The translations under genes were made by a program, and so were the position numbers. A stretch of DNA of 64,000 nt from assembly GCF_029626225.1 (NCBI RefSeq), contig NZ_JARUBP010000001.1, positions 992,001 through 1,056,000 of the forward strand, written 5' to 3'. The notes under the pieces are model-generated. The model was given only the letters and a program-made list of their open reading frames with translations, was not told the origin of the DNA and did not search any database. Positions 10,271 to 21,871 of this stretch are shown here, one piece after another (position 1 is the first letter of the stretch; each line of letters begins with the position of its first letter). Origin of the DNA: Asanoa sp. WMMD1127. GTDB lineage: Bacteria; Actinomycetota; Actinomycetes; Mycobacteriales; Micromonosporaceae.

Positions 10271-11188
10271 TCAGCCCTCCTGCGCTGAGTTTTCCGACCC
10301 AGCAGAAGCTGCTGGCGAAGTAGCCGGCGCAGCCGGAGCCGCGCTGGCGGTGTCGTTCGTGGTGGGCTCGGCGGCCGGGGCGGCCGGCGCCGCCGGAGCG
10401 GCCTGCTCGGCCTGGGCCTGCTGCTGCGCGGCCCGACCCGCCTCGGTGCCACCCGCGGTCGTGCCGGACGAGCCGGACCGGCCGCGGCGCGGACGCTCGG
10501 GACGGTCGCCCCGCTCGCGACGCGGACGCGGCGCGCCGGCGTCAGCCGGAGCCTCCCGACCCGGAACGGCGTCGCCCTTGTAGATCCAGACCTTCACGCC
10601 GATGCGGCCGAACGTGGTGCGGGCCTCGAAGAACCCGTACTCGATGTTGGCGCGCAGCGTGTGCAGCGGAACGCGACCCTCACGGTAGAACTCCGTGCGG
10701 CTCATCTCGGCGCCGCCGAGGCGGCCCGAGACCTGCACCCGGATGCCCTTGACGATCGGGTTCTTCATCGCCGACTGCATGGCCTTGCGCATCGCCCGGC
10801 GGAAGCTGACCCGGCTCGACAGCTGCTCGGCCACGCCCTGCGCGACGAGCTGCGCGTCCGACTCGGGGCTCTTCACCTCGAGGATGTTGAGCTGCACCTG
10901 CTTGCCGGTGAGCTTCTCGAGCTCGCCGCGGATCCGGTCGGCCTCCGCGCCCTTACGGCCGATGACGATGCCCGGCCGGGCGGTGTGGATGTCGACGCGG
11001 ACCCGGTCGCGGGTGCGCTCGATGTCGACCTTGGAAATGCCCGCGCGCTCCAGGCCCTTGGACATCATGCGGCGGATCTTGACGTCCTCCGCGATGTAGT
11101 CCTTGTAGAGCTTGTCCGCGTACCAGCGGGACTTCCAGTCGGTCGAGATGCCGAGCCGGAACCCGTGCGGGTGAACCTTCTGACCCAT
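10271..11188 (-). CDS. rpsC: 30S ribosomal protein uS3 with long Ala-rich tail
   Basis: A small-subunit head protein at the mRNA entry tunnel. The start is ATG at 11188 ([15 protein letters not shown]); the frame stays open upstream but the conserved N-terminus fixes the start. Residues 1 to about 215 are the conserved KH and C-terminal domains. The rest, to residue 305, is a disordered-looking tail: an Arg/Pro-rich patch, then Ala/Pro/Thr-rich sequence ending [12 protein letters not shown]. Most uS3 proteins are 210-280 residues, so this tail is long. It overlaps the rplV stop by one base. Confidence 0.96.
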   Translation of the reverse strand: MGQKVHPHGFRLGISTDWKSRWYADKLYKDYIAEDVKIRRMMSKGLERAGISKVDIERTRDRVRVDIHTARPGIVIGRKGAEADRIRGELEKLTGKQVQLNILEVKSPESDAQLVAQGVAEQLSSRVSFRRAMRKAMQSAMKNPIVKGIRVQVSGRLGGAEMSRTEFYREGRVPLHTLRANIEYGFFEARTTFGRIGVKVWIYKGDAVPGREAPADAGAPRPRRERGDRPERPRRGRSGSSGTTAGGTEAGRAAQQQAQAEQAAPAAPAAPAAEPTTNDTASAAPAAPATSPAASAGSENSAQEG

Positions 11189-11775
11189 TACTCGGTCCCC
11201 TCCTCGGCGGTCTCGTCCGCCTTGGTGTCCGTCGCCTTGCTCTCGGTGGCCTTGGTCGCCTTGGTGGCCTTGGTCGCCTTCTTCGCGGCCTTCTTGGCCG
11301 GCGCCGGCTCGTCGGCGGCGGTCGCCTCGGTCGTCTCGGGCGCCTCGGTCGCCGGAGCGGCCTTGGTCGCCTTCTTGGCCGGAGCGGCCTTCTTGCCCGG
11401 GCGGGCGGCCGGAGCCACCGCCTCGACCGCCACGGTGATGTGGCAGGTGCGCTTGCGGATCCGGTACGCGCGACCCTGCGCCCGCGGCCGGAACCGCTTC
11501 ATGGTCGGCCCCTCGTCGACGAACGCCTCGCTGACGAGCAACGCGTCGGGGTCCAGCCGCTCGTTGTTCTCCGCGTTGGCGATCGCGCTGGCGAGCACCT
11601 TGTAGACCTGCTCGCTCGCCGACTGCGGAGCGAACTGGAGCACCGTGAGCGCCTCCTTCGCGGGCAGACCGCGGACGAGGTTGACCACTCGGCGCGCCTT
11701 GTTCGGCGAGATGCGCACGTGGCGCGCAACCGCCCGCGCGCCCGGAAGCGCCGGAGCGTCGCCCTTGACTGGCAT
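11188..11775 (-). CDS. rplV: 50S ribosomal protein uL22 with Lys/Ala/Thr-rich tail
   Basis: A 195-residue protein lining the exit tunnel. Residues 1 to about 120 are the normal uL22 fold ([38 protein letters not shown]). The remaining 75 residues are low-complexity, with repeated KKA and KAT units and an acidic end ([10 protein letters not shown]), reminiscent of histone-H1-like tails. Typical uL22 is 110-130 residues. It lies between rpsS and rpsC. Confidence 0.96.
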   Translation of the reverse strand: MPVKGDAPALPGARAVARHVRISPNKARRVVNLVRGLPAKEALTVLQFAPQSASEQVYKVLASAIANAENNERLDPDALLVSEAFVDEGPTMKRFRPRAQGRAYRIRKRTCHITVAVEAVAPAARPGKKAAPAKKATKAAPATEAPETTEATAADEPAPAKKAAKKATKATKATKATESKATDTKADETAEEGTE

Positions 11776-11810
11776 CGCTGTAACCCCTCTGATCCTCTAT
11801 CTGCACCGCG

Positions 11811-12092
11811 TCAGCGGCGGCGGCTCTTCCGGTCGTCCTTCTCGTGACCCTTGAACGTGCGGGTCAGCGCGAACTCGCCGAGCTTGTGCCCGACCATCGC
11901 CTCGGTGACGAACACCGGGACGTGCTTGCGCCCGTCGTGCACGGCGATCGTGTGACCGAGCATGTCCGGAACGATCATCGAGCGGCGCGACCAGGTCTTG
12001 ATGACGTTCTTGGAGCCCTTCTCGTTCTGCGTGTCCACCTTCTTCATCAGGTGGTCGTCGACGAACGGGCCCTTCTTGAGGCTGCGTGGCAC
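11811..12092 (-). CDS. rpsS: 30S ribosomal protein uS19
   Basis: A 93-residue head protein, starting [37 protein letters not shown] is the family signature. It follows rplB after three bases and precedes rplV after 35 bases. Confidence 0.97.
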   Translation of the reverse strand: MPRSLKKGPFVDDHLMKKVDTQNEKGSKNVIKTWSRRSMIVPDMLGHTIAVHDGRKHVPVFVTEAMVGHKLGEFALTRTFKGHEKDDRKSRRR

Positions 12093-12095
12093 GGA

Positions 12096-12935
12096 TTAAC
12101 CCCGCTTCCGGTTGGCGTAACGACGGCGGACGATCAGCCGGTCGCTCGGCTGGCCCTTACGGCGGGTGCGGCCCTCGGGCTTACCCCACGGGTTGACCGG
12201 GTGGCGACCACCGGACGTCTTGCCCTCACCACCACCGTGCGGGTGGTCGATCGGGTTCATCGCGACACCGCGGACGGTCGGGCGCTTGCCCTTCCACCGC
12301 ATGCGGCCGGCCTTACCCCAGTTGATGTTGCTCTGGTCGGCGTTGCCGATCTCACCCACGGTCGCGCGGCACCGCACGTCGACCCGGCGGATCTCGCCCG
12401 AGGGCATCCGCAGCGTCGCGTACTGGCCCTCGCGGCCGAGCAGCTGGATGCCGACGCCGGCCGAGCGGGCCAGCTTGGCGCCGCCGCCGGGGCGCAGCTC
12501 CACGCCGTGCACCTGGGTGCCGACGGGGATGTTGCGCAGCGGCAGGTTGTTGCCCGGCTTGATGTCGGCGGTCGGACCCGACTCGACGCGGTCGCCCTGC
12601 TTCAGGTCCTTCGGCGCGATGATGTAGCGCTTCTCGCCGTCGGCGTAGTGCAGCAGCGCGATGCGCGCGGTGCGGTTCGGGTCGTACTCGATGTGCGCGA
12701 CCTTGGCCGGCACGCCGTCCTTGTCGACCCGCTTGAAGTCGATGATCCGGTACTGCCGCTTGTGGCCGCCGCCCTGGTGCCGGGTGGTGATCCGGCCGTG
12801 GGCGTTGCGCCCGCCCTTCTTGGGCAGCGGGGCCAGCAGCGACTTCTCCGGCGTCGACCGGGTGATCTCAGCGAAGTCGGCGACGCTGGAGCCACGCCGG
12901 CCCGGCGTCGTCGGCTTGTACTTACGGATAGCCAT
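12096..12935 (-). CDS. rplB: 50S ribosomal protein uL2
   Basis: A 279-residue protein near the peptidyl transferase centre. It starts [20 protein letters not shown] and contains the signature [18 protein letters not shown], including the His implicated in activity. Length is standard. It follows rplW after 12 bases. Confidence 0.98.
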   Translation of the reverse strand: MAIRKYKPTTPGRRGSSVADFAEITRSTPEKSLLAPLPKKGGRNAHGRITTRHQGGGHKRQYRIIDFKRVDKDGVPAKVAHIEYDPNRTARIALLHYADGEKRYIIAPKDLKQGDRVESGPTADIKPGNNLPLRNIPVGTQVHGVELRPGGGAKLARSAGVGIQLLGREGQYATLRMPSGEIRRVDVRCRATVGEIGNADQSNINWGKAGRMRWKGKRPTVRGVAMNPIDHPHGGGEGKTSGGRHPVNPWGKPEGRTRRKGQPSDRLIVRRRYANRKRG

Positions 12936-12947
12936 TGTCTATACCCC

Positions 12948-13250
12948 TCAGCTGACCGGGCCGCCGAAGGCCTCGATGCGGTCGCCCTCAGCCAGCTTCA
13001 CCATCGCGCGCTTGGTGTCCTTGCGCTTGCCGAAACCGCTGCGGGTGCGCTTGCGCTTGCCCTCGCGGTTGAGCGTGTTGACGGTCAGGACGCGGACGTT
13101 GAAGATCTGCTGAATCGCGATCTTGATCTGCGTCTTGTTGGCGGACGGGCTCACCTCGAACGTGTACCAGTTACGGTTCAGCTCGCTGTAGCTCTTCTCC
13201 GACACGATCGGCGCGACGATGATGTCGCGCGGATCCGCGATGGTCGCCAT
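12948..13250 (-). CDS. rplW: 50S ribosomal protein uL23
   Basis: A 100-residue exit-site protein that docks signal recognition particle and trigger factor. It starts with [16 protein letters not shown] and has the [18 protein letters not shown] core. Its ATG overlaps the rplD stop by one base. Confidence 0.96.
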   Translation of the reverse strand: MATIADPRDIIVAPIVSEKSYSELNRNWYTFEVSPSANKTQIKIAIQQIFNVRVLTVNTLNREGKRKRTRSGFGKRKDTKRAMVKLAEGDRIEAFGGPVS

Positions 13251-13894
13251 CAGTTCTCCTCCTGCGCGGCCTCGGCCGGCACACCCAGGAACTCGTCCAG
13301 GGCGTCCTTGGTGAAGACCACGTCGTCGGCGACCAGCACGTCGTACGTGTTGAGCTGGCCGGCCTCGATCAGGTGCACCCGCGGCTCGTTGCGCAGCGAC
13401 ACCCAGTTGTTCTCGTCGGTCTCGGAGAGCACCACGAGGACCCGCTTGGCCGTCGTCACCTTGGCCAGCGTGGCCAGGGCGGCCTTCGTCGACTTGCCGT
13501 CGTTGACGAAGGTCTCGACCACGTGGACGCGCCCGCCGCGGGCCCGGTCGGAGAGGGCGCCACGCAGGGCGGCGGCCTTCATCTTCTTCGGGGTCCGCTG
13601 GCTGTAGTCACGCGGGACCGGGCCGTGCACCACGCCACCGCCGGTGAACTGCGGTGCGCGCAGCGAGCCCTGCCGGGCGCGGCCGGTGCCCTTCTGCTTG
13701 TAGGGCTTCTTGCCGCCACCGCGAACCTCGCCGCGGGTCTTGGCCTTGTGCGTGCCCTGGCGCGCGGCGGCCAGCTGGGCCACCACGACCTGGTGCATCA
13801 GCGGGATGTTGGCCTGCGCGTCGAAGATGTCGCCGGGCAGCTCGACCGAGCCGCTCTTGCCACCGTCGACGGTGATCACGTCGACCGAAGTCAT
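13250..13894 (-). CDS. rplD: 50S ribosomal protein uL4
   Basis: A 214-residue protein with the conserved extended loop [20 protein letters not shown] that lines the exit tunnel. I use the ATG at 13894 (TGATG overlap with rplC); a GTG one codon upstream at 13897 (GTGA overlap) is equally possible. In enterobacteria L4 represses the S10 operon; no equivalent can be proven from this leader. Confidence 0.96.
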   Translation of the reverse strand: MTSVDVITVDGGKSGSVELPGDIFDAQANIPLMHQVVVAQLAAARQGTHKAKTRGEVRGGGKKPYKQKGTGRARQGSLRAPQFTGGGVVHGPVPRDYSQRTPKKMKAAALRGALSDRARGGRVHVVETFVNDGKSTKAALATLAKVTTAKRVLVVLSETDENNWVSLRNEPRVHLIEAGQLNTYDVLVADDVVFTKDALDEFLGVPAEAAQEEN

Positions 13895-14553
13895 CACGCA
13901 CCACCCTTCGTGACCAGCGTCTTGGCCGCGGAGCGGACCAGGATCAGCGCGCCCTTGGGGCCCGGGATGGCGCCCTTGACGAGCAGCAGGTTGTTCTCGG
14001 CGTCGACCGCCTGAACGGTCAGGTTCTGCACGGTGTAGCGGCGACCGCCCATGCGACCGGCCATCCGCACGCCCTTGAAGACGCGACCCGGGGTCGCGCA
14101 GGCGCCGATGGAGCCGGGCGAGCGGTGCTTGCGCTCGACACCGTGGCTGGCGCGCAGGCCGTGGAAGCCGTGGCGCTTCATGACGCCCGCGAAGCCCTTG
14201 CCCTTGGTGCGGCCGGTCACGTCGATCGCCGCGCCGGGCGCGAACGTGTCGACGGTGACCTCCTGGCCGAGCTCGTAGTCGCCGGCGTCGGTCGTGCGCA
14301 GCTCGACGATGTGCCGCCGCGGCGCCACACCCGCCTTCGCGTAGTGACCGGCCTTCGGCTTGTTGGCCTTGCGCGGGTCGATCGCGCCGTAGGCGAGCTG
14401 CACGGCCGAGTAGCCGTCCTTGTCACCGGTGCGGACCTGGGTCACGACGCACGGGCCGGCCTGAACCACCGTGACCGGGACGACGCGGTTGTTGTCCCAG
14501 ACCTGGGTCATGCCGAGCTTGGCGCCCAGGATGCCCTTCACTTGCCTGTCCAT
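13894..14553 (-). CDS. rplC: 50S ribosomal protein uL3
   Basis: A 219-residue protein near the peptidyl transferase centre. It starts [20 protein letters not shown] and has [19 protein letters not shown] and [15 protein letters not shown]. The Gln methylated in some bacteria is not assessed. It follows rpsJ after 13 bases. Confidence 0.97.
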   Translation of the reverse strand: MDRQVKGILGAKLGMTQVWDNNRVVPVTVVQAGPCVVTQVRTGDKDGYSAVQLAYGAIDPRKANKPKAGHYAKAGVAPRRHIVELRTTDAGDYELGQEVTVDTFAPGAAIDVTGRTKGKGFAGVMKRHGFHGLRASHGVERKHRSPGSIGACATPGRVFKGVRMAGRMGGRRYTVQNLTVQAVDAENNLLLVKGAIPGPKGALILVRSAAKTLVTKGGA

Positions 14554-14566
14554 GAGTTCGCAGTCC

Positions 14567-14875
14567 CTACAGCTTGATCTCGATGTCGACGCCGGCCGGC
14601 AGGTCGAGGCGCATCAGCGAGTCGACCGTCTTCGGCGTCGGGTCGATGATGTCGATCAGCCGCTTGTGCGTGCGCATCTCGAAGTGCTCGCGCGAGTCCT
14701 TGTACTTGTGCGGCGAGCGGATGACGCAGAAACGGTTGATCTCCGTGGGCAGCGGCACCGGGCCCGCGACCTGCGCCCCGGTGCGGGTCACCGTCTCGAC
14801 GATCTTGCGCGCCGACGAGTCGACGACCTCGTGGTCGTAGGCCTTGAGCCGGATGCGGATCTTCTGTCCCGCCAT
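14567..14875 (-). CDS. rpsJ: 30S ribosomal protein uS10 (NusE)
   Basis: A 102-residue head protein that is also the transcription antitermination factor NusE. Full signature: [18 protein letters not shown] and [20 protein letters not shown]. It is the first gene of the S10 series and has a structured 263-base upstream region after tuf. Confidence 0.97.
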
Positions 14876-14973
14876 GGTGGCTTCTGTTCCTTCTCTCGAT
14901 GCCGCTCTTGTCGTGGGTTAGCCCCACTCCTCCGACCCCCGCGGTCGGGCGTGTCGCGCCCTGTGGCCAGGCT

Positions 14974-15032
14974 CCGCCGCAAAGCGGCGGTGTCTTCTTC
15001 GGGGGCCGGGCACCCCAAAAATCCGGGGCGCC
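14974..15032 (-). promoter_or_regulatory. Structured S10 leader hairpins
   Basis: Two hairpins precede rpsJ on the minus strand. One is CCGCCGC-TTT-GCGGCGG (14974-14990), a perfect 7-bp stem. The other is GGCGCCCC with GGGGTGCC (15009-15032), eight pairs with one G-U and a loop holding five Us. Together with the larger hairpin at 15036-15079 they make the tuf-rpsJ gap a folded region. It could be leader control of the S10 operon or stacked termination and processing signals. Confidence 0.5.
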
Positions 15033-15035
15033 ACG

Positions 15036-15079
15036 CGCGAGGGTGGCTGTCAACCGAGGGCCGACAGCCACCCGTCGCG
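15036..15079 (-). terminator. Hairpin between tuf and rpsJ
   Basis: An 11-bp perfect stem (GGGTGGCTGTC at 15041-15051 with its complement at 15063-15073), extended by five more pairs past a single bulged base. It begins 60 bases downstream of the tuf stop on the minus strand. The likely role is termination of tuf transcription, but if the proposed S10 promoter at 15094-15123 is real it would also lie inside the S10 leader. Confidence 0.65.
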
Positions 15080-15093
15080 TACGCAACCTGACT

Positions 15094-15123
15094 AGTATGC
15101 CGGATCCAGTCCGGCAGGTCTAA
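15094..15123 (-). promoter_or_regulatory. Possible S10 operon promoter
   Basis: On the minus strand TTAGAC (15118-15123) and CATACT (15094-15099) are spaced by 18 bases, directly after the tuf stop. The match to consensus is modest. If used, transcription would start near 15087, upstream of the large hairpin, giving an S10 leader of about 210 bases. Confidence 0.3.
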
Positions 15124-15138
15124 TCGGGGGTTACCTGT

Positions 15139-16332
15139 TTACTTGATGATCTTCGTGACGCGACCCGCGCCGACCGTACGACCACCCTCACGGATCGCGA
15201 ACTTGAGGTTCTCGTCCATGGCGATGGGCTGGATCAGCTTGACGGTCATCGTCGTGTTGTCGCCCGGCATGACCATCTCGGTGCCCTCAGGCAGCGTGAC
15301 GACGCCGGTGACGTCCGTGGTGCGGAAGTAGAACTGCGGCCGGTAGTTCTGGAAGAACGGGGTGTGCCGGCCACCCTCCTCCTTGGAGAGGATGTAGACG
15401 GTCGCCTCGAACTCCGTGTGCGGGGTCGAGGTGCCCGGCTTCACGACCACCATGCCGCGCTCGACGTCCTCGCGCTTGATGCCGCGGAGCAGCAGACCGA
15501 CGTTCTCGCCCGCACGGGCCTCGTCGAGCAGCTTGCGGAACATCTCGATGCCGGTGCAGACCGTCTTCATCGACTTCTCCTTGATGCCGACGATCTCCAC
15601 CTCCTCATTGGGCTTGAGCACGCCACGCTCGGCGCGGCCGGTCACGACGGTGCCACGACCGGTGATCGTGAAGACGTCCTCGATGGGCATGAGGAACGGC
15701 TTCTCGGTCTCGCGCTCGGGCTGCGGGATCGCGGTGTCGACCGCGTTCATCAGCTCCATGAGCTTGTCGGTCCACTCGGGGTCGCCCTCAAGGGCCTTGA
15801 GCGCCGAGACGCGCACGACCGGCAGGTCGTCGCCCGGGTACTCCTGAGCCGAGAGCAGCTCGCGGACCTCGAGCTCGACCAGCTCGAGCAGCTCCTCGTC
15901 GTCGACCATGTCGCTCTTGTTGAGCGCCACGACGATGTAGGGAACGCCGACCTGGCGGGCCAGGAGCACGTGCTCACGCGTCTGCGGCATCGGGCCGTCG
16001 GTCGCCGCGACCACCAGGATCGCGCCGTCCATCTGCGCGGCACCGGTGATCATGTTCTTGATGTAGTCGGCGTGACCCGGGCAGTCGACGTGCGCGTAGT
16101 GCCGCGCCTCGGTCTGGTACTCGACGTGCGCGATCGAGATCGTGATGCCGCGGGCCTTCTCCTCCGGCGCCTTGTCGATCTCGTCGAACGGCGTGTACGG
16201 GTTCACGTCCGGGTACCGGTCGTGCAGGACCTTGGTGATGGCCGCGGTCAGCGTCGTCTTCCCGTGGTCGATGTGACCAATGGTGCCGATGTTGACGTGC
16301 GGCTTAGTCCGCTCGAACTTCGCCTTCGCCAC
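15139..16332 (-). CDS. tuf: Elongation factor Tu
   Basis: GTPase that delivers aminoacyl-tRNA to the ribosome; 397 residues. G motifs: [21 protein letters not shown] and SALK. The frame is open to an ATG at 16347, but that stretch contains the AGGAGG ribosome-binding site, so the start is the GTG at 16330-16332 ([12 protein letters not shown]), eight bases from the SD. It lies after fusA with a hairpin and possible internal promoter between. Confidence 0.97.
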   Translation of the reverse strand: MAKAKFERTKPHVNIGTIGHIDHGKTTLTAAITKVLHDRYPDVNPYTPFDEIDKAPEEKARGITISIAHVEYQTEARHYAHVDCPGHADYIKNMITGAAQMDGAILVVAATDGPMPQTREHVLLARQVGVPYIVVALNKSDMVDDEELLELVELEVRELLSAQEYPGDDLPVVRVSALKALEGDPEWTDKLMELMNAVDTAIPQPERETEKPFLMPIEDVFTITGRGTVVTGRAERGVLKPNEEVEIVGIKEKSMKTVCTGIEMFRKLLDEARAGENVGLLLRGIKREDVERGMVVVKPGTSTPHTEFEATVYILSKEEGGRHTPFFQNYRPQFYFRTTDVTGVVTLPEGTEMVMPGDNTTMTVKLIQPIAMDENLKFAIREGGRTVGAGRVTKIIK

Positions 16333-16374
16333 TGGTGTCCTCCTCAAGGACTTCTTGTTCCGTGCGTCCTCGGC

Positions 16375-16401
16375 ACCCTACGGCACCGACGACACTGTCC
16401 A
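16375..16401 (-). promoter_or_regulatory. Possible tuf promoter
   Basis: In the fusA-tuf gap, minus-strand TGGACA (16396-16401) precedes TAGGGT (16375-16380) by 15 bases, or 16 if the -35 box is read one base earlier. The spacing is short. The same TGGACA -35 box occurs at the better rpoB promoter. Separate tuf promoters in this gap are known from streptomycetes. Confidence 0.35.
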
Positions 16402-16407
16402 CTTTGT

Positions 16408-16437
16408 GGGTGCTGGGACGACGAAGCCCCAGCACCC
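16408..16437 (-). terminator. Hairpin after fusA
   Basis: A perfect 10-bp stem, GGGTGCTGGG (16408-16417) with CCCAGCACCC (16428-16437), and a 10-base loop. It starts eight bases after the fusA stop on the minus strand. It may partly terminate transcription before tuf or mark an mRNA processing site. Confidence 0.65.
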
Positions 16438-16445
16438 TCACACAG

Positions 16446-18542
<2,097 letters not shown>

Positions 18543-18578
18543 TTCAATCCCTCTTCGTCGTCGTCGTGCGGTGGGTGG

Positions 18579-19052
18579 TTACCACCGGTAGTGGGCGAAG
18601 GCCTTGTTGGACTCCGCCATCTTGTGCGTGTCCTCGCGTCGCTTCACCGCGGCGCCGAGGCCGTTGCTGGCGTCGAGCAGCTCGTTCATGAGGCGCTCGA
18701 CCATGGTCTTCTCGCGGCGGGCCTTCGAGTACTGCACCAGCCAGCGCAGACCGAGCGTGGTCTGGCGGGGCGCGCGCACCTCGATCGGCACCTGGTAGGT
18801 GGCGCCACCGACGCGGCGGCTCTTCACCTCGATGGCCGGCTTCACGTTGTCCATCGCGCGCTTGAGGATGACGACGGGGTCGGTGCCGCCGCTCTTCTCC
18901 CGAGCGCCCTCGAGCGCGCCGTAGACGATGCGCTCGGCGAGCTGCCGCTTGCCGCGCAGCAGGATCTTGTTGACCAGCTGGGTCACCAGCGGCGAGTTGT
19001 AAACCGGGTCCGCGACCAGCGGACGGCGCGGGGCTGGGCCTTTACGCGGCAT
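18579..19052 (-). CDS. rpsG: 30S ribosomal protein uS7
   Basis: A 157-residue head-assembly protein. The start is ATG at 19052 ([20 protein letters not shown]), fixed by family length; the open frame continues upstream into rpsL sequence. The signature is [20 protein letters not shown]. The rpsL stop is one base upstream of the ATG region. Confidence 0.97.
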   Translation of the reverse strand: MPRKGPAPRRPLVADPVYNSPLVTQLVNKILLRGKRQLAERIVYGALEGAREKSGGTDPVVILKRAMDNVKPAIEVKSRRVGGATYQVPIEVRAPRQTTLGLRWLVQYSKARREKTMVERLMNELLDASNGLGAAVKRREDTHKMAESNKAFAHYRW

Positions 19053-19053
19053 G

Positions 19054-19428
19054 TCAGCTCTTCTCCTTCTTGGCGCCGTAGCGGCTGCGGGCCTGCTTGC
19101 GGTTGCGGACACCCTGGGTGTCGAGCGACCCGCGCACGATCTTGTAACGGACGCCCGGAAGGTCCTTCACACGGCCGCCACGCACGAGCACGATCGAGTG
19201 CTCCTGCAGGTTGTGGCCGACGCCGGGGATGTAGGCCGTGACCTCGATCTGGCTGCTGAGCTTGACGCGAGCGACCTTGCGCAGCGCCGAGTTCGGCTTC
19301 TTCGGGGTGGTGGTGTACACGCGGGTGCACACGCCGCGCCGCTGAGGGCTCCCCTTCAGCGCGGGGGTCTTCGTCTTGCTCGTCTTCGCCTGCCGGCCCT
19401 TGCGGACCAGCTGCTGGATCGTTGGCAC
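19054..19428 (-). CDS. rpsL: 30S ribosomal protein uS12
   Basis: A 124-residue decoding-centre protein with a GTG start at 19428 ([12 protein letters not shown]). K43 (in [12 protein letters not shown]) and K88/P91 (in [10 protein letters not shown]) are the wild-type residues whose mutation gives streptomycin resistance, so this allele looks streptomycin-sensitive. It is first in rpsL-rpsG-fusA-tuf and has a clear promoter about 270 bases upstream. Confidence 0.97.
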   Translation of the reverse strand: MPTIQQLVRKGRQAKTSKTKTPALKGSPQRRGVCTRVYTTTPKKPNSALRKVARVKLSSQIEVTAYIPGVGHNLQEHSIVLVRGGRVKDLPGVRYKIVRGSLDTQGVRNRKQARSRYGAKKEKS

Positions 19429-19825
19429 CGGGTTTTCCGCTCCCTTCGGCCGCTTCCTCGCGGCCGCGCCGTCGTCGCCTTGGCCGCCCGGGTGGGCGAC
19501 CCTCCAACACTCCAACCAGGAGCTGGTGCTCCCGGATCCCGCGGTCGGGCGTGTCGGCCCTTCCACGGTCCCCGTGCGCGCTGACGCGAGCCCGGGTTTT
19601 CTGCCATTGTCGTGCTCACGCACTCGGCGGCTTGTCGCTGCCTGGCCAGAACGGTGCGCGCACGCACGGATTGCCCGGGCGAGCCCGGGCACGAAAGGAA
19701 AGAGTACCCATCGCCGGCGCGCAGGTCAAAACCCCTGTGACACCCGCGGTTGGCCCCTATCTCCATCAATTGTAGCGGCTGCGTCGGCGAGCCGCCGAGC
19801 CAGGCGCTTTGGCCGGGTTCGGGCC
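19429..19825. other. Non-coding leader of the rpsL operon
   Basis: About 400 bases with no supported gene. It holds the rpsL promoter (19701-19729) and a leader of about 265 bases. Right at the predicted transcript start is a GCCCGGGC repeat pair (19673-19680 and 19683-19690), which can fold into a tight 5' hairpin. No other signal stands out. Confidence 0.7.
19701..19729 (-). promoter_or_regulatory. rpsL operon promoter
   Basis: On the minus strand TTGACC (19724-19729) and TACTCT (19701-19706) are exactly 17 bases apart, close to the vegetative consensus. Transcription would start near 19693. This is the best-scoring promoter-like site I found in the window. Confidence 0.75.
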
Positions 19826-20317
19826 TTACGCCGCGATCTGGAGGCTCAGCGCGGCGAAGAACGCGATCACGGCGATGACCAGCCCGACGATGCCGCAGAT
19901 GAACCCCGACGTGGCCAGGCCGCGCCCCTGGAACCGCATGGCCGCGGCGGGCCCCACGCGGCGGATCTGCCGGCGGGCCAGTACCCCGAGCGCCACACCG
20001 GCCACTCCGGCCACGACCGCCAGCACGGTGAACGCGCCGGCGGCCCAGGCGCCCCACCCGGCCTCGGAGCCGACCAGCCCGAAGCAGAGCACGATGAACG
20101 CCACGACGATCGAGGCGACGCCCGTGATCAGCGCGCCGATCGCCAGCCCGGAGGTGGCCGGCGGAACCTCCAGGTGCACGACGCCGAAGCCGGTGCCCGG
20201 CACGGCGTCGACCCGCCGGGTGCGCTGCTGCGCGTCGGTCGGCGGCGGCACCGACACGGGCCGCGGCTGATTCACCGGGTACGACGGTCCGCCCTGCTGC
20301 GCCACGCCCACGAGCAT
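19826..20317 (-). CDS. DUF4190-like membrane protein
   Basis: A 163-residue protein, taking ATG at 20317 (MLVGVAQQGGPSYP). A Pro-rich cytoplasmic N-terminus of about 50 residues is followed by three to four hydrophobic spans: SGLAIGALITGVASIVVAF, AGAFTVLAVVAGVAGVALG and FICGIVGLVIAVIAFFAA. The GLAxGxxxGIVG-like pattern fits DUF4190. No function is known. It is paired with a similar gene at 20338 on the same strand. Confidence 0.75.
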   Translation of the reverse strand: MLVGVAQQGGPSYPVNQPRPVSVPPPTDAQQRTRRVDAVPGTGFGVVHLEVPPATSGLAIGALITGVASIVVAFIVLCFGLVGSEAGWGAWAAGAFTVLAVVAGVAGVALGVLARRQIRRVGPAAAMRFQGRGLATSGFICGIVGLVIAVIAFFAALSLQIAA

Positions 20318-20337
20318 GCCATGCCGCCGCGAGCGGA

Positions 20338-20682
20338 TCAGTCGACGCCGGGGGCGAAATCCTGGACGCCGGCCGGGTCGGCGGAGTTGAGGATGCCGAT
20401 CACGGTGGCGATGACGACCGTGGCGATGCACAGCATGACGCCGATCCAGGCCAGGCGTTCGCCGCGGCGGATCCAGAGGCCGCCGGTGAGGAAACCACCC
20501 GATGCGTACGCCTCGCGGCGGGCCTGGCGGGCCAGCACCAGCGCCACCGTGGCCGGGACGATCCCGCCGACGACCACGCCGGTCATGGCGGCCAGCAGCC
20601 CCAGACCGAACACCGCGCCGGCCTTCGTCGACCGGACCGGGTCCGGGTCGAGCGGGTGCCGCAGCGCTTCCGTGGGTTGCAC
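20338..20682 (-). CDS. Small DUF4190-like membrane protein
   Basis: A 114-residue protein with GTG start. It has hydrophobic spans around residues 22-50 (GAVFGLGLLAAMTGVVVGGI) and 77-98 (LAWIGVMLCIATVVIATVIG), with a basic loop RQARREAYASGG between. It ends 21 bases before the next gene and is probably co-transcribed with it. I infer a duplicated DUF4190-type pair; function unknown. Confidence 0.7.
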   Translation of the reverse strand: MQPTEALRHPLDPDPVRSTKAGAVFGLGLLAAMTGVVVGGIVPATVALVLARQARREAYASGGFLTGGLWIRRGERLAWIGVMLCIATVVIATVIGILNSADPAGVQDFAPGVD

Positions 20683-20713
20683 GATCCTGACCCTATCCGC
20701 CCATCATGGCCGC

Positions 20714-21415
20714 GTGACCGAATGGCACCTGGTATCCACCGGTAGGTCCGGCGCGCTGGTCTGGCGGGGGCCCGGCGTCTATCGCAAGCGGGGCAAGCCG
20801 GACGAGATCGCCGCCGAGGCGGCCCGGCTGAGCTGGCTCGCCGGCCAGGGCTTCCCGTGCCCGGAGGTCGTCGACCACCGCCCGGGCGAGCTGGTCACGA
20901 CGGCGCTCCCCGGCCGCCCGGGGTCCGCGGACTGGCCCACCGCCCGCCGGCCGGCCCTGGCCGCGGCGATCGGGGCCCTGCTCCGCGACCTGCACCAGCT
21001 GCCGGTCGCCGACTGCCCGTTCGACCGCACCCTGGCTACGACGATGGCGCTGGCCGCGGCGAATACCGACGTCGACCTCGACGACCTCGACCCGGCCCGG
21101 GCCGGCTGGTCCGCCGATCGCCTGCTGGCCGAGCTGCGCGCGACCCGCCCCCGCGATCCGGAGGACCTGGTGGTGGGCCACGGCGACCCCTGCCTGCCCA
21201 ACTTCCTCTTCGACGACGACTTGCGCCCCACCGGCGTCGTCGACGTCGTCCGGCTCGGCGTGGCCGACCGCCACAACGACCTGGCCATCGCCACGCGCCA
21301 CCTCACCGCCCGCTGGTCGTCCGCGTCCGCGGCGGACCTGCTGACGGCGTACGGCCGACCGGACCCGGATCCGGCGAAGATCGCCTTCTACCGACTGCTG
21401 GACGAGTTCTTCTGA
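20714..21415 (+). CDS. Aminoglycoside 3'-phosphotransferase-like kinase
   Basis: A 233-residue kinase-fold protein with GTG start. The catalytic loop is HGDPCLPN (H156, D158, N163). The metal-binding Asp is in VVDVVRLGVADRHNDLA (D177), a pattern typical of APH(3') enzymes, which add phosphate to kanamycin/neomycin-type drugs. The N-lobe has VYRKRG with the ATP-binding Lys. It is slightly shorter than APH(3') proteins of known activity (about 260 residues), so resistance is an inference. A broken second phosphotransferase follows after 23 bases. Confidence 0.8.
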   Translation: MTEWHLVSTGRSGALVWRGPGVYRKRGKPDEIAAEAARLSWLAGQGFPCPEVVDHRPGELVTTALPGRPGSADWPTARRPALAAAIGALLRDLHQLPVADCPFDRTLATTMALAAANTDVDLDDLDPARAGWSADRLLAELRATRPRDPEDLVVGHGDPCLPNFLFDDDLRPTGVVDVVRLGVADRHNDLAIATRHLTARWSSASAADLLTAYGRPDPDPAKIAFYRLLDEFF

Positions 21416-21438
21416 CGCCGCGTGACCTGGATCACTGA

Positions 21439-21828
21439 AGCGGGAAGACGATCCGCGCCTCCGGGTCGTTCCGCCACGACGTCCCGGTGCACGCGGACGG
21501 CGACTGGGGCAACTGGCTGGTGAGCGACGACGCGGTCACGCTGCTGGACTTCGAGCGCGCCCGCTTCGGCGCACCGGCCGACGACTGGATGCTGCTGGCC
21601 GTCACCAGCGGCCAGCACCTCGACCTGGTGCTCGACCTGATCGCGGATGCGACGGCCACCGATGTGACGACCCTCCGGACCGCCTGCGAGCTCCGCGACG
21701 CCGCCTGCCTCGCCGAGGATCTCGCCAACGCCCTGGCGCAGCCCGAGGCACCAGCCTGGCTGCCGCAACGCCTCGACGACCTCGAAGGCTTGGTCACCGG
21801 CCGCCGCTGGTGGCGCGGCGCCGGCTGA
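21439..21828 (+). pseudogene. Truncated phosphotransferase (C-terminal half)
   Basis: This frame opens only after a stop at 21436-21438 and encodes a C-lobe: VPVHADGDWGNWLV is the catalytic loop (HxDxxxxN-like) and LLDFERARFGAPADDW the metal-binding motif of the APH/choline kinase superfamily. The N-lobe with the ATP-binding Lys is missing, and nothing upstream in any frame supplies it before the intact aph gene ends at 21415. It most likely is the remnant of a second, different phosphotransferase. Confidence 0.7.
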
Positions 21829-21871
21829 CCGGCGATAGCGTCCTGTGCAGACCACGACCCGAGGAGGGCAA

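Noticed and set aside
10271-11806. A 511-residue uS3 with a long N-terminal extension
   Set aside because: The upstream part is an out-of-frame reading of rplV; the conserved MGQKVHPHG start lies at 11188.
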